Below, piece after piece: positions 29,355-38,242 of a stretch of 57,641 nt of DNA. The stretch is from Methylomonas sp. (GTDB lineage: Bacteria > Pseudomonadota > Gammaproteobacteria > Methylococcales > Methylomonadaceae). The translations under genes were made by a program, and so were the position numbers. The DNA lies in the NCBI GenBank assembly GCA_002929135.1, contig PESC01000016.1, positions 1 to 57,641 on the forward strand, written 5' to 3'. Below the pieces are notes generated by a model that saw nothing but the letters and a program-made list of their open reading frames with translations, had not been told where the DNA came from and did no database searches. Position 1 is the first letter of the stretch. Each line of letters starts with the position of its first letter.

Positions 29355-30239
29355 ATGCCGCTCTCGGCCAGCCTTGTTCGTCACCTGCAATCAGTCACCG
29401 GCCAAGCGCTCGTCGCTTGCCGTAGCCACGGCATCGGCGGCGGCGACATCAACGCCGCCTACAGGCTGCAAGCCGCCGGGGTGGACTGGTTCATCAAAAC
29501 CAACCGGGCTGAGCTGGCGACCATGTTCGCGGCAGAAGCCGCAGGCTTGCAGGAACTGGCGGCGCAACGGCAATTGCGAGTACCGAATGTGGTTTGTCAC
29601 GGCAGCGATGGCCATCAGGCTTTTCTGGCGCTGGAATACATCGAACTAACCCGTTTGCACGGTAATGCCGCTGCCCGCCTCGGTCAGCAACTTGCAGCCC
29701 TGCACCGTGCGCCACAGGCTTTTTTCGGCTGGCACATCGACAACGCCATAGGCTCCACACCGCAGCATAACGACCGCAGCAACGACTGGCTGGCCTTTTG
29801 GCAAACCATCCGTCTAGGCAAACAACTGCAATTTGCCGCCCACAACGGCTTTACCGGCACATTGCAGCGCAACGGCGAAAAACTGCTGGGTGTACTTCCG
29901 CTGTTTTTCAGCGGCTACCTGCCGCATCCGTCGCTGCTGCATGGTGATTTGTGGGCAGGCAACGCAGCCGCCGACAGCCAGGGCAACCCTGTAATCTACG
30001 ACCCGGCCTGTTATTACGGCGACCGCGAGGCCGACCTGGCCATGACCGAATTGTTCGGTGGCTTCAGTGCCGACTTCAAAGCCGCCTACCACGACAACTA
30101 CCCCGTCGATCCGGGCTACACGGTACGCAAGACGCTTTACAACCTGTACCACATCCTCAACCACCTCAACCTGTTCGGCGGCGGCTATTTACGCCAGGCG
30201 GAACAGATGATCGAAAGCTTGTTGTCTGAAGCGGGCTGA
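29355..30239 (+). CDS. Fructosamine kinase family protein
   Basis: A 294-residue kinase-like protein. GGGDINAAYRLQ matches the N-terminal nucleotide loop, VDWFIKTNR the Lys region, LLHGDLWAGNAA the catalytic loop, and IYDPACYYGDREADLAMTELFGGF the metal-binding Asp region. Fructosamine-3-kinases phosphorylate glycated amines so that they break down and repair proteins. Bacterial members (YniA type) prefer small glycated or deglycated sugars, and the true substrate is often unknown. It starts 60 bases after the SQR-like gene on the same strand. Confidence 0.9.
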   Translation: MPLSASLVRHLQSVTGQALVACRSHGIGGGDINAAYRLQAAGVDWFIKTNRAELATMFAAEAAGLQELAAQRQLRVPNVVCHGSDGHQAFLALEYIELTRLHGNAAARLGQQLAALHRAPQAFFGWHIDNAIGSTPQHNDRSNDWLAFWQTIRLGKQLQFAAHNGFTGTLQRNGEKLLGVLPLFFSGYLPHPSLLHGDLWAGNAAADSQGNPVIYDPACYYGDREADLAMTELFGGFSADFKAAYHDNYPVDPGYTVRKTLYNLYHILNHLNLFGGGYLRQAEQMIESLLSEAG

Positions 30240-30460
30240 GGGCGCTGTTTATTGCCATATTGAAGATTAAAACTCCCACCTTTCAGGCGGGCAGATTTCA
30301 TCTCGATTCTTTGGTGCCACCGGTACGATGCGCCCTGCCGGGGCGGGGGGATGGAACCAATCCTCTCAACTTAAGCCTCAACAAGTTGATTTGTAAGCAT
30401 GTTTTCGATGGGGTTTATGATGTTTTGGCCTGAGTTTTGTTGCGCCGGGCTTAAACTTGA

Positions 30461-31073
30461 TCAGGTTCCTGGCCAATTTGGACAGCGTTTTCCAAAGCTG
30501 CCAAGCCGTTGGCAGCGCGATGAGCAGCCAGTGTGGCAAACAGCACTTGAGATGGGCGAAAGCACCCTCCCGGCGAATTTGTCGGAATGGAATTGCTCAT
30601 GGGTGCCGTGGTCGCAGTAGCGTTCGATCACCATTGCTTCGTCGTCGTCCAGACTGATCCACCAGCCTTCCAGTTCGATGTCGGGCAGCAGCAGGGGCTG
30701 GTCGCGTTTGTCGATGGTGCGTTCGATCAGCCGGACCGACATGTCATCCAGCGGCTCCCGCAACGCTTCGCTGACACGATCCAGGCGTTGTCGTAGCCAA
30801 ACGCTGCCCGGCACTTTGCTCAGGTTCAGTGCCTGCTTGAAAAACGATCGTCCCGAACGGCTCAATCGCCTCGAAGTCGCTCTTGCCGATGCTAAGCAAG
30901 CCCGTCGCCGATTTCACCACGTCCGACGTCTTGATGCCTTGTGAAACGGGTATCCGCCCGTCAACCACCGCTTCAACATTGATAATGTCCAGACCCTGGC
31001 CCGCCAAGGCCAGGCCAGCATACGAGGTAAATTCCTTTTTGGACGCTTTCAGCTTGAAGTGGCTAATGATCAT
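30461..31073 (-). pseudogene. Degenerate transposase relic, IS1380-like
   Basis: Two overlapping frames on the minus strand together resemble one broken transposase. The first (30744-31073, HFKLKASKKEFTSYAGLALAG) looks like the N-terminus of IS1380-type transposases. The second (30461-30865) continues with FFKQALNLSKVPGSVWLRQR and ends near GTHEQFHSDKF, like the conserved EQFHSE-SGKFA region with an internal deletion. A frameshift near 30850 joins them. The transposase could not be functional. The family is recalled from motifs and is tentative. The remaining bases 30240-30460 show no gene. Confidence 0.55.
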
Positions 31074-31180
31074 TTTGGGTGAACGAATAAAACGCCTATT
31101 ATCCTTTATTTATCATTGCTTTACATGGTTTTCGCTGGGCGAGAGCACGGGCTAAGGTTTAATAGCAGTGAGGGGATGAG

Positions 31181-32278
31181 TCAGTTAAGAATCGACGTGG
31201 CTTTGATCTGCGCGTAAACCGCCATGCCGGGTTGCAGGCCCAGCAGCGCAGCCGATTTGCGGGTGATGTGCGCCAGCAGCGGCAGGTTGCCGATCCGCAG
31301 GCGGATCACGCTGTGGCCGTCATCACCATCGGCCATGGCCGTGACGCTGGCGGGCAGCACGTTGAGAATACTGGTGGCGGCAGGGGCTTGCAAGCTGATG
31401 CTGACGTCGCGGGCCTGAATCTGCACCCGCAGCGATGCACCGATCTGGGCAGGCAGTTGCGGCAGGCTCAGGCTGCCGCCGTCGAACGCCACCCGGGTCA
31501 GATGGAACTCGGTCTCGTGGTCTGCCACGGCCACAGCCCACACCGTGGCGGCGTCGCGTTCGTGGGCCTGTGGTACGTCCAAACGGCTCAGGGTTTCCGC
31601 CAAAGGGCCTGCCGCCACGACCTGGCCTTCGTGCAGCATCACCAGATGATCGGCCAGTTGCGCCACTTCCTGCTGCGAATGGGTGACGTACAGCACCGGT
31701 ATTTTCAGGGTTTGATGCAAGCGGCCAAGATAGGGCTGGATTTCCCGCTTGCGCTTGAAATCCAGCGACGCCAGCGGCTCATCCATCAGCAGCACTTGCG
31801 GGTTTAGCGCCAGGGCGCGGGCAATGGCCACCCGCTGACGCTCGCCACCAGACAGACCATCCGGCATCCGCTTTAGCAGATGATCGATGCCGAGCAGCTC
31901 CAGAATGGGCGTCAGATCGGCAGGAGGCTGTCCGCTGCGTTTCAGGCCGAAGCGCAGGTTGCCGTCGACCGACAGATGCGGAAACAGGTTGGCGTCCTGA
32001 AATACATAGCCCAGTGCGCGTTTGTGCGTCGGCACGAATAGGTCGCGGGCATCGTCCTGCCAGAGGTCGCCAGCGATGCGCAAAAAACCCTTAGGCGCCC
32101 GCTGCAAACCGGCGATGCAGCGCAGCAGCGTGGTTTTGCCAGAGCCGGAATGACCAAACAACACCGTGACGCCACGCCCCGGCAAGATCAAATCCACGTT
32201 CAGCCGGAAATCGCCGTAATCCAGATCGAAGCGGGCGGCTATGGTCGGGTTTGCGTCGTGGCTCATATCATGGCTCAT
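31181..32278 (-). CDS. modC: Molybdate ABC transporter ATP-binding protein ModC
   Basis: A 365-residue ATPase. Walker A GHSGSGKT (42-49), Q-loop FQDANLFPH, signature LSGGERQRV, Walker B VLLMDEPLASLD and H-loop THSQQEV are all present. The last 70 residues (SILNVLPASVTAM ... RKSAALLGLQPGMAVYAQIKA) form the TOBE/MOP molybdate-binding domain that distinguishes ModC. It energises molybdate import with ModA and ModB. It starts 2 bases after the modB stop (32280), so the genes are translationally close. Confidence 0.95.
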   Translation of the reverse strand: MSHDMSHDANPTIAARFDLDYGDFRLNVDLILPGRGVTVLFGHSGSGKTTLLRCIAGLQRAPKGFLRIAGDLWQDDARDLFVPTHKRALGYVFQDANLFPHLSVDGNLRFGLKRSGQPPADLTPILELLGIDHLLKRMPDGLSGGERQRVAIARALALNPQVLLMDEPLASLDFKRKREIQPYLGRLHQTLKIPVLYVTHSQQEVAQLADHLVMLHEGQVVAAGPLAETLSRLDVPQAHERDAATVWAVAVADHETEFHLTRVAFDGGSLSLPQLPAQIGASLRVQIQARDVSISLQAPAATSILNVLPASVTAMADGDDGHSVIRLRIGNLPLLAHITRKSAALLGLQPGMAVYAQIKATSILN

Positions 32279-32279
32279 G

Positions 32280-32966
32280 TCACGTCATGGGATGAGCGAC
32301 GGGATGGGTTTTCAACGCACTGTACAACACCAGCAGAACCGTAAAGGAAAACGCCAGCAGACAGGCGGCCAGCCAGTGAGCCTGCGGGTATTGCAGGGCT
32401 TCGACGTGGTTATAGATTTGCACCGACACCATCCGGGTTTCGTCGGGGATGTTGCCACCCACCATCAGCACCACGCCGAATTCGCCGACGGTGTGGGCAA
32501 AGCCCAGAATGGCAGCCGTCATGAAGCCGGGTTTCGCCAGCGGCAACACCACGGAGAAGAAGGTATCCAGCGGACTGGCCCGCAGCGTGGCGGCGGCTTC
32601 CAGCGGCTGACGACCAATGGCCGCGAACGAGGTTTGCAGGGGTTGCACCACGAAGGGCAGGGAATACAGCACCGAGGCGACGACCAAGCCGTTGAAGGTG
32701 AAGGGCAGCGTGCCCCAGCCCAATGCGCTGGTCAGCTTGCCGACCGGGCCTTTCGGCCCCATCAGCACCAGCAGATAGAAACCCAGCACAGTGGGCGGCA
32801 GCACCAGCGGCAAGGCCACCAGCGCGTTGCAGATGCCTTTCCAGCGTGACGGGGTACGTGCCAGCCACCAGGCCAGCGGCGTACCGAGTATCAGCATGAT
32901 AACGGTCGCCAAACCGGCCACCCGGAAGGTCAGCCACAATGTGGCGATGTCGTCAGGTGTCAGCAT
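32280..32966 (-). CDS. modB: Molybdate ABC transporter permease ModB
   Basis: A 228-residue inner-membrane permease with about five or six helices. The EAA-like cytoplasmic loop is [25 protein letters not shown], where ModC docks. [21 protein letters not shown] is the ModB/CysT-type signature. It lies between modA (2-base gap) and modC in one operon (modABC). Its size and motifs are typical and no damage is visible. Confidence 0.95.
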   Translation of the reverse strand: MLTPDDIATLWLTFRVAGLATVIMLILGTPLAWWLARTPSRWKGICNALVALPLVLPPTVLGFYLLVLMGPKGPVGKLTSALGWGTLPFTFNGLVVASVLYSLPFVVQPLQTSFAAIGRQPLEAAATLRASPLDTFFSVVLPLAKPGFMTAAILGFAHTVGEFGVVLMVGGNIPDETRMVSVQIYNHVEALQYPQAHWLAACLLAFSFTVLLVLYSALKTHPVAHPMT

Positions 32967-32968
32967 GG

Positions 32969-33730
32969 TCAGGGCTGTTCAGGCAGGCTGTAGCCGTATT
33001 TTTGAATGATGGCCCGTGCTTGCGGGCCTTTCAGGAATTGCAGCAGCGCAGTTGCTGCCGGATTGTCCTCGCCTTTGGCCAGCAACACCGCATCCTGGCG
33101 GATCGGGCTGTAGAGTTCGCCGGGTACGATCCAGCCCGAGCCGCTGACGATCGTGCCGTTTTCGATGACTTGCGACAAGGCGACGAAGCCGAGTTCGGCA
33201 TTGCCGGTGCTGATGAACTGATGGGTTTGCGAGATGTTCTCGCCCTGAACCAGCAAAGGCCGCACGGTTTCCAGCACACCCAGGTTTTTCAGTACCTCGA
33301 TAGCCGCTGCGCCGTAGGGTGCCAGCTTGGGATCGGCCAGCGCGATGTGCTTGAAGCCGCCGGTTTGCAGAATGCTGCCCTGGTCGTCGGCATAAGCGGG
33401 CGTCGCCGACCACAACACCAGCTTGCCGAGGGCGTAGGTGAAGCGGCTGTCAGTTACCGCCAGACCCGAGCTTTGCAGCTTGACCACACTGTCCTGATCC
33501 GCCGCCAGAAATACTTCGAAGGGTGCGCCGTTTTCGATCTGGGCGACGAACTTGCCCGAAGAACCGAACGACAGTTTGGCCTCATGACCGGTCGCTTTCT
33601 GGAACTCGGCAGCGATGTCGGTCATGGGTTTGGTGAAATTGGCGGCCACGGCAACCAGCGTGCTGGCAGACCAGGCCGGGGACATGAACGCCGACAGAAC
33701 AGCGGCGATGAAAAAGCGTTGATTCAACAT
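32969..33730 (-). CDS. modA: Molybdate-binding periplasmic protein ModA
   Basis: A 253-residue solute-binding protein from ATG 33730 ([22 protein letters not shown]). Residues 1-22 are a signal peptide. [33 protein letters not shown] and [14 protein letters not shown] form the family's molybdate/tungstate pocket. A TTG at 33742 extends the frame by four codons but has no better ribosome site. First gene of modABC. A REP repeat and 500 gene-poor bases lie upstream, where a ModE operator would be expected but was not recognised. Confidence 0.94.
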   Translation of the reverse strand: MLNQRFFIAAVLSAFMSPAWSASTLVAVAANFTKPMTDIAAEFQKATGHEAKLSFGSSGKFVAQIENGAPFEVFLAADQDSVVKLQSSGLAVTDSRFTYALGKLVLWSATPAYADDQGSILQTGGFKHIALADPKLAPYGAAAIEVLKNLGVLETVRPLLVQGENISQTHQFISTGNAELGFVALSQVIENGTIVSGSGWIVPGELYSPIRQDAVLLAKGEDNPAATALLQFLKGPQARAIIQKYGYSLPEQP

Positions 33731-33759
33731 AAAAATTCTCAAGAAATTGAATGAGAGTT

Positions 33760-33836
33760 CCTCGTTCCCACGCTCTGCGTGGGAATGCAGACCGGGACGC
33801 TCTGCGTCCAGAATGTTACGCCGCGCAGAGCGTCAC
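33760..33836. repeat. REP-like repeat, CGTTCCCACGCTCTGCGTGGGAA family
   Basis: CCTCGTTCCCACGC and GCGTGGGAATGCAG form an imperfect hairpin, followed by GGGACGCTCTGCGTCC and CGCAGAGCGTC. Close copies lie at 36389 and 37144 on the same strand sense and reversed at 26234. This copy stands 30 bp upstream of modA. Confidence 0.85.
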
Positions 33837-33877
33837 TGTCATTTCTGCTTCCCACTGTATCCGCGGGAAGCAGAAAA

Positions 33878-34000
33878 TCAAAACCGTAACATGCTCTGCA
33901 CGTAAACATAATCGACATCCTGTCCGTCCGGCGCGTTTGGAGCCGTCTTGGCAAATTCCCCCCCTTGAACAGCCGCGATCAACGGGCTAGGGCTTCCGTC
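33878..34000 (-). pseudogene. Possible relic of an outer-membrane protein C-terminus
   Basis: On the minus strand a short frame ends in VDYVYVQSMLRF and a stop at 33878. An alternating hydrophobic strand finishing in Phe is the usual terminal beta-strand of outer-membrane barrel proteins. Upstream, the frame passes into repeat-like sequence with no barrel character, so at most a 40-residue tail is left. The rest of the interval 33837-34163 shows only degenerate REP sequence near 34040-34110. Weak evidence. Confidence 0.25.
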
Positions 34001-34163
34001 AATGCGTAAGCCCCGGAATCTGTTTGTCATCGATACCGCTACGGGCGCGCACGGTTCCACGCGCAGCCAACCAATGCAGACCAGTCTGTTCCGCGTACCG
34101 AACGCTACGCCGTGCAGCGCGCGGCATTGCTTCACGGCGGGTGGAAACCAGAATGACGAGCAT

Positions 34164-34195
34164 AAAAAAACCCCTTTCCCAGCAGGAAAGGGGTT
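34164..34195 (-). terminator. Rho-independent terminator after the repetitive surface protein gene
   Basis: Read on the minus strand, AACCCCTTTCC (34195-34185) pairs with GGAAAGGGGTT (ending at 34169) around a short loop, followed by a run of seven T (34170-34164). It lies about 40 bases past the stop at 34238. Confidence 0.88.
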
Positions 34196-34237
34196 GCGGT
34201 GGGAAGGGAAAAAACCGGTCTTACCCGGCGTACCGCA

Positions 34238-36211
34238 TCAAACTACCCGCCGACGCCCCAGGGTCAGCACACCCAGCAAGCCGGAGGCAAACAACCACAC
34301 CGCCGCCGGTACCGGCACCGCCGTCACCACCAGCGAATTGCTGTGGTAAGCCACATCGAAACGCAGGCCAGGGTGGAAGCCCGACCATTGCACATTAGCA
34401 AAAACCCCGCTGAGATCGCTGGCATCCGCCAGCCCGTCATCGAAACGAATCAGCGTAAAGCTATCACCAACGCCGGGGTTGTAACCGCCCAGGCCGATGA
34501 TGCGCAGCACCCCGTCCAGCGTCAGGTTGCCGAACACGCTCAAGGTATCGAAGCTGTGCAACGACGCCAGCTCGAATTCCATGGCACTGCTGGCGGTCTG
34601 GGTCAGATCGCCCAGCACGGTCAGCGCCCCTATGCTGTTACCGGGCGCGATGGTGCCGCTGTTGACCAGCGTCGTACCGGGGTCGAACACACCGTTGCCG
34701 CCCAGCACACCGCTGTTGACGAAGTCGCCGCCGCTGTTGCTCACGCGGGCACCCGCTGCCAGTTCAAAACGGCCATCATTGATGAAGCCGCCGTTCATGC
34801 GCAAGCTGCCGGTTTCTACCGCCACCGTACCGGCGTTGAGAAATAGTGCATCGATGTGGGTGACGTGATCGGCGCTGCTGCCGGTTTTGCGGAACGTGCC
34901 GGTGTTGTCGAAGATGCCTGCCCCCGCCGAATTGCGGATGACATTGGCGCCATTACCGCTGGCAATGAACTCGCCGTGGTTCAAAAAGCCGCCGCCATCG
35001 AAGCGGGTTGAGTGATCGCTATCGAGATCGAAATCGCCGCCACTCCAAGAGAAGACGCCGGTATTGTCATTGATTAGCGTACGACCGGCATCCAGACCAA
35101 AGTAGCCTGACGCCAGTGTACTGGCACCTTGCAAACGGGTGATGCCGCTGCCGGATTGGGTGGCCCAGCCATGGAAGAGCGCCGCGTCGGTGATGGTGAG
35201 ATTGCCGATACCTGTGAACGCGCCTCCCGATTGGCTGAACGACGAGGTGTAGACATGATCATGGGCATTGAAGTATCCGCCGGACAAATTGAATGCCGTA
35301 GCATTGAAGCTAACCTGGTTATCGAAACCTTCGCCTAAAAATCCGGACACTAGCTCATTGACGCCACCCCAGTTGAAGGTGCCGCCGGACATTGTGAACA
35401 CTGAGGTGTTGACACTGCCCTGGTTATAGAAATGTCCACCAGACTGGTTGAAGGTTGAGGTGCTGATACTGCCCCAGTTATGGAAGTGTCCGTCGGACTG
35501 ATCGTAATGGCCGACAGTGATAGTGCTATTGTTGATGACTGAGTTGAAGGCTGATCTATCGGCCAAACTCAATGTACCACCGCCGCCAATGTTGACGCCT
35601 TGAGCCAGGCCGCGCACACCACCCGCAAAACGCAAGGTAGCGCCGCTGGCTATCTCGACCGAGCCGCTTAGCCACACCCTCGACAGCCAATCATCCATCC
35701 ATACTAGGGGCTGGCTATTGCCTTCGAAACTCAGAATGCCGGATTGCACCTCAATCCTTCCGCCGTTGTTGCGGAACCGCGCATCAATACGGGTAACATG
35801 ATTGTTATCGCTGCCGGTTTTGCGGAACGTGCCTTGGTTGTCAAAAAGACCTTGGCCGAATGAATTGCGGATAATGTTGTTGGGGTTGTTACCGCTGGCG
35901 ATGAACAGCCCTTGGTTTAGCAGTGTGCCGCCATTGCCAATGCTGCTGGCGTCGAGGTCTAGCCTTACCCAACCCTGACCGCGTTGCCAGCCACCGCTAT
36001 AAAGCAGGCTGGCACCGGGTTCTATGACCAGTGTGTGGCCATTATCCAGATTGAGGTTGCCTGAGGTCAGAGTATGGTTCCCGGACAGAAAGGTACTTCC
36101 AACGCCCGAGTAGTTGCCACTGATCGGTGTGGCGGCCTGGGCCGGGCTGGCGAAAGCTGCCGCGATGGCGGCAACCAGTATGGTTTTTCGGAAAATACCG
36201 GTGTACTTCAT
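34238..36211 (-). CDS. Repetitive secreted protein with PEP-CTERM-like sorting tail
   Basis: A 657-residue exported protein. Residues 1-26 are a signal peptide ending SPAQA. The middle is rich in Gly/Asn/Ser, with many short strands (SGGxFxNxGSVxTSxF), as in beta-helix adhesins. A long unit is present twice (FIASGNNPNN-IIRNSFGQGLFDNQGTFRKTG near 110 and FIASGNGAN-VIRNSAGAGIFDNTGTFRKTG near 425). The C-terminus VPVPAAVWLFASGLLGVLT plus GRRRVV is an exosortase-type sorting signal, so it is probably processed and released or anchored outside. No passenger-translocating barrel is present, so it is not a classical autotransporter. Confidence 0.8.
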   Translation of the reverse strand: MKYTGIFRKTILVAAIAAAFASPAQAATPISGNYSGVGSTFLSGNHTLTSGNLNLDNGHTLVIEPGASLLYSGGWQRGQGWVRLDLDASSIGNGGTLLNQGLFIASGNNPNNIIRNSFGQGLFDNQGTFRKTGSDNNHVTRIDARFRNNGGRIEVQSGILSFEGNSQPLVWMDDWLSRVWLSGSVEIASGATLRFAGGVRGLAQGVNIGGGGTLSLADRSAFNSVINNSTITVGHYDQSDGHFHNWGSISTSTFNQSGGHFYNQGSVNTSVFTMSGGTFNWGGVNELVSGFLGEGFDNQVSFNATAFNLSGGYFNAHDHVYTSSFSQSGGAFTGIGNLTITDAALFHGWATQSGSGITRLQGASTLASGYFGLDAGRTLINDNTGVFSWSGGDFDLDSDHSTRFDGGGFLNHGEFIASGNGANVIRNSAGAGIFDNTGTFRKTGSSADHVTHIDALFLNAGTVAVETGSLRMNGGFINDGRFELAAGARVSNSGGDFVNSGVLGGNGVFDPGTTLVNSGTIAPGNSIGALTVLGDLTQTASSAMEFELASLHSFDTLSVFGNLTLDGVLRIIGLGGYNPGVGDSFTLIRFDDGLADASDLSGVFANVQWSGFHPGLRFDVAYHSNSLVVTAVPVPAAVWLFASGLLGVLTLGRRRVV

Positions 36212-36330
36212 GATTCTCTCCTTGAGAAATGGATACGAGCGAAATTCGATACAAATACGACAGTGCAGAAGACGGTGTAGCGGTTGTGTCTACTCTATTT
36301 TGGCCACGAGCCGCTCTTTACAATATCACG

Positions 36331-36347
36331 GTCGGTTTTTAACCGAC
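36331..36347. other. Short palindrome GTCGGTT-TTT-AACCGAC
   Basis: A 7-bp perfect inverted repeat with a 3-nt spacer lies 120 bp upstream of the minus-strand surface protein gene, inside the 350-bp gap to the coiled-coil gene. It could be an operator or a minor hairpin. Apart from the REP copy at 36389, nothing else is evident in this gap. Confidence 0.35.
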
Positions 36348-36388
36348 ATGGCCGAAAGTAGGATAGGAAATTTTCGGTAGCCACCGTT

Positions 36389-36451
36389 CTCGTTCCCACG
36401 CTCCGCGTGGGAATGCAGACCGGGACGCTCTGCGTCCCGAACGCTACGCAG
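36389..36451. repeat. REP-like repeat, CGTTCCCACGCTC family
   Basis: CTCGTTCCCACGCTCCGCGT continues as GGGAATGCAGACCGGGACGC and TCTGCGTCCCGAACGCTACG. It is nearly identical to the copy at 33760, which places both copies around the repetitive surface protein gene. Confidence 0.85.
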
Positions 36452-36562
36452 CGCATCGCGTAGAAACCGGCTGGGCCATGGATGGCAAGGCCGCCAGACC
36501 AGGTAGGCGCTGCGCATCCGGCGCTTGTATAATTTCGCGCTACGCCGTCTGGCAAACAATTC

Positions 36563-37087
36563 ATGCTTTATGGGAGTGATAACCCTGTGTTAGCCAACGA
36601 AGATATTGAATACATCAAAACCCATTTGGCGACCTGGCTGGCTGAACAATCGCTGGGCAAGCCGCCGGTGGTTTATGAGATCGAACTGCGCGAGCGCATG
36701 GTGCGGGTGGAAGAGGCGCTGAAAAATCAGGGCGAGGAACTCAAGGCCCAACGCGAAACCATGCAAATGCTGATGCAGCAGATGGACAAGCGCTTCGAGC
36801 AAGTGGATAAGCGGCTGGAACAGATGCAGCAAGATACCAACAGGCGCTTCGAGCAGGTGGATAAGCGTCTGGAACAGATGCAGCAAGACACCAACAAGCG
36901 CTTCGAGCAGATGGATAAGCGCTTCGAGCAGATCGACAAGCGCTTTGAGCAGATCGACAAGCGCTTTGAGCAAGTTCACCAGGAAATTTTGCAAATCCAC
37001 CGCGACATGCGGCAACTGGCCATGTGGGCGCTGGGGATTTTTTTATCGGTTGCCGGTTTGTCTGTTGCGGTATTCCGGCTGTTGTAG
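36563..37087 (+). CDS. Heptad-repeat coiled-coil protein with C-terminal membrane helix
   Basis: A 174-residue protein. Residues about 45-150 form a coiled coil built from exact heptads (DKRFEQV, DKRLEQM, DKRFEQI); the last 22 residues (MWALGIFLSVAGLSVAVFRL) are one membrane helix. The plan resembles DUF1640/CCDC90-type proteins such as the small gene at 1565. GTG 36587 has a good GGGAG 8 nt upstream and may be the true start, giving 166 residues; ATG 36563 has no clear ribosome site. The function is unknown; a membrane-anchored oligomer is the natural reading. Confidence 0.75.
   Translation: MLYGSDNPVLANEDIEYIKTHLATWLAEQSLGKPPVVYEIELRERMVRVEEALKNQGEELKAQRETMQMLMQQMDKRFEQVDKRLEQMQQDTNRRFEQVDKRLEQMQQDTNKRFEQMDKRFEQIDKRFEQIDKRFEQVHQEILQIHRDMRQLAMWALGIFLSVAGLSVAVFRLL
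36785..36975 (+). repeat. In-gene 21-bp and 54-bp tandem repeats
   Basis: Copies of a 21-bp unit (GACAAGCGCTTCGAGCA plus four bases) alternate with a 54-bp unit (18 residues, DKRLEQMQQDTNRRFEQV) present twice with few differences. All units keep the reading frame. Such tracts gain or lose units by slippage, so the coil length probably varies between strains. Confidence 0.85.
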
Positions 37088-37143
37088 CAAGCAGGTGTGC
37101 TGAGCGAAGCGCATCGCTTGCGTTCTGATGCGGTGGGCGTTTT

Positions 37144-37215
37144 CTCATTCCCACGCTCTGCGTGGGAATGCAGCCGGTGGTACTCTGCGCGGCGGTACGC
37201 AGAGCCTGGGAACGA
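37144..37215. repeat. REP-like repeat, CATTCCCACGCTCTGCG family
   Basis: CTCATTCCCACGCTCTGCGT continues as GGGAATGCAG and a second hairpin in which TACTCTGCG pairs with CGCAGAG. It matches the copies at 33760 and 36389 and lies 43 bp upstream of the hydrolase start codon, in its leader. Confidence 0.85.
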
Positions 37216-37257
37216 AAAAACCCTGTCACGCTGCATTGCTCTCAACAGGAGATCACC

Positions 37258-38187
37258 ATGCCGGAACATTGCCCGCCGCCGCCGAATGTTGAAGGACGTG
37301 TCGCGCCAACCAAGGTGTTCTGGACCGACGCAGGGCGGTTGTTGGTGCATGACCGCTACCGGGCCATGCTGGCGGGCTGGCCGGTTCCATTCGAGCAACT
37401 GCGCATACCAAGTTGCCAGGGTGAAACCTTCGTGCTGGCATGTGGCCCGAAAGCCGCCCCGCCACTGGTTCTGTTTCATGGTGGCATGACGACGTCCATC
37501 ATGTGGTTTCGCAGTGCGGCGGCATGGTCTGAGCGGTTTCGGGTTTTCGCGGTGGATATGATAGGCGAGCCGGGATTCAGCGCAGCGTCGCGGCCAGCGA
37601 TGACATCAGACCAGTACGCGCGCTGGCTGGATGATGTCTGGTGTGCGCTCAATATCGAGACGGCGGCGGTAGTGGGGGCCTCGCTGGGCGGCTGGCTGGC
37701 GCTGGATTACGCCATCCGCCGAGCGGCGAAGGTTAACTGCCTAGCGCTGCTTGCTCCGGCGGGCATAGGCCGGGTGCGCCCCGGTTTCATATTGAAAGCA
37801 GCCCCGTTGCTGCTGCTGGGGCCTTGGGGTTGGCGCAGGGCGCTGAATGTCGATATGGGATTCACAGCTAGCGAAGCGCAAAGTGCCGAGAATCAAGTCT
37901 TCCTCAGTTTCTTCAGGCTGGTGCAACAGCACTTCATCGCCCGTATCTCGCCGATGCCGACCTTCTCTGATCAAATGCTTCGTACAGTGTCGATACCCGT
38001 CATGGCCATGCTGGGCGGCAAGGATGCCATTCTGGATTCCGATGAAACCCGGCGCCGACTGGCGATGTGCCTGCCCCAGGCGCAGATTAGTTATTTGCCC
38101 GATGTCGGCCACGGTCTGGTTGATCCTACGTCGCCGGTACTCGAATTTTTGCTTGCTTCGACAGATGGGTGTCGTGGCAGCGGCTAA
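37258..38187 (+). CDS. Alpha/beta hydrolase
   Basis: A 309-residue protein from ATG 37258, with AGGAG 6 nt upstream. LVLFHGGMTTSIMW is the oxyanion strand-loop, VVGASLGGWLALDYA the nucleophile elbow (GxSxG), and LGGKDAILDSD and DVGHGLVD hold the late Asp and His. The fold covers esterases, lipases, dehalogenases and C-C hydrolases, so the substrate is unknown. No signal peptide is visible. It is followed by the spermidine-synthase-like gene after 180 bp. Confidence 0.85.
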   Translation: MPEHCPPPPNVEGRVAPTKVFWTDAGRLLVHDRYRAMLAGWPVPFEQLRIPSCQGETFVLACGPKAAPPLVLFHGGMTTSIMWFRSAAAWSERFRVFAVDMIGEPGFSAASRPAMTSDQYARWLDDVWCALNIETAAVVGASLGGWLALDYAIRRAAKVNCLALLAPAGIGRVRPGFILKAAPLLLLGPWGWRRALNVDMGFTASEAQSAENQVFLSFFRLVQQHFIARISPMPTFSDQMLRTVSIPVMAMLGGKDAILDSDETRRRLAMCLPQAQISYLPDVGHGLVDPTSPVLEFLLASTDGCRGSG

Positions 38188-38242
38188 CAGCCGCAGTCAT
38201 TCGGCGATCAGGCGGAACTTGACACCTACGAAAACCGGTATG

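Noticed and set aside
33742-33960. ModE operator upstream of modA
   Set aside because: No ModE-like palindrome was recognised; the region is mostly REP sequence. A motif scan would be decisive.
34238-36211. Classical type V autotransporter
   Set aside because: There is no C-terminal beta-barrel; the protein ends in a membrane helix and basic tail instead.
36785-36975. Regular repeats suggesting a CRISPR array
   Set aside because: The units are contiguous, in frame and encode heptads; there are no unique spacers and no cas genes.
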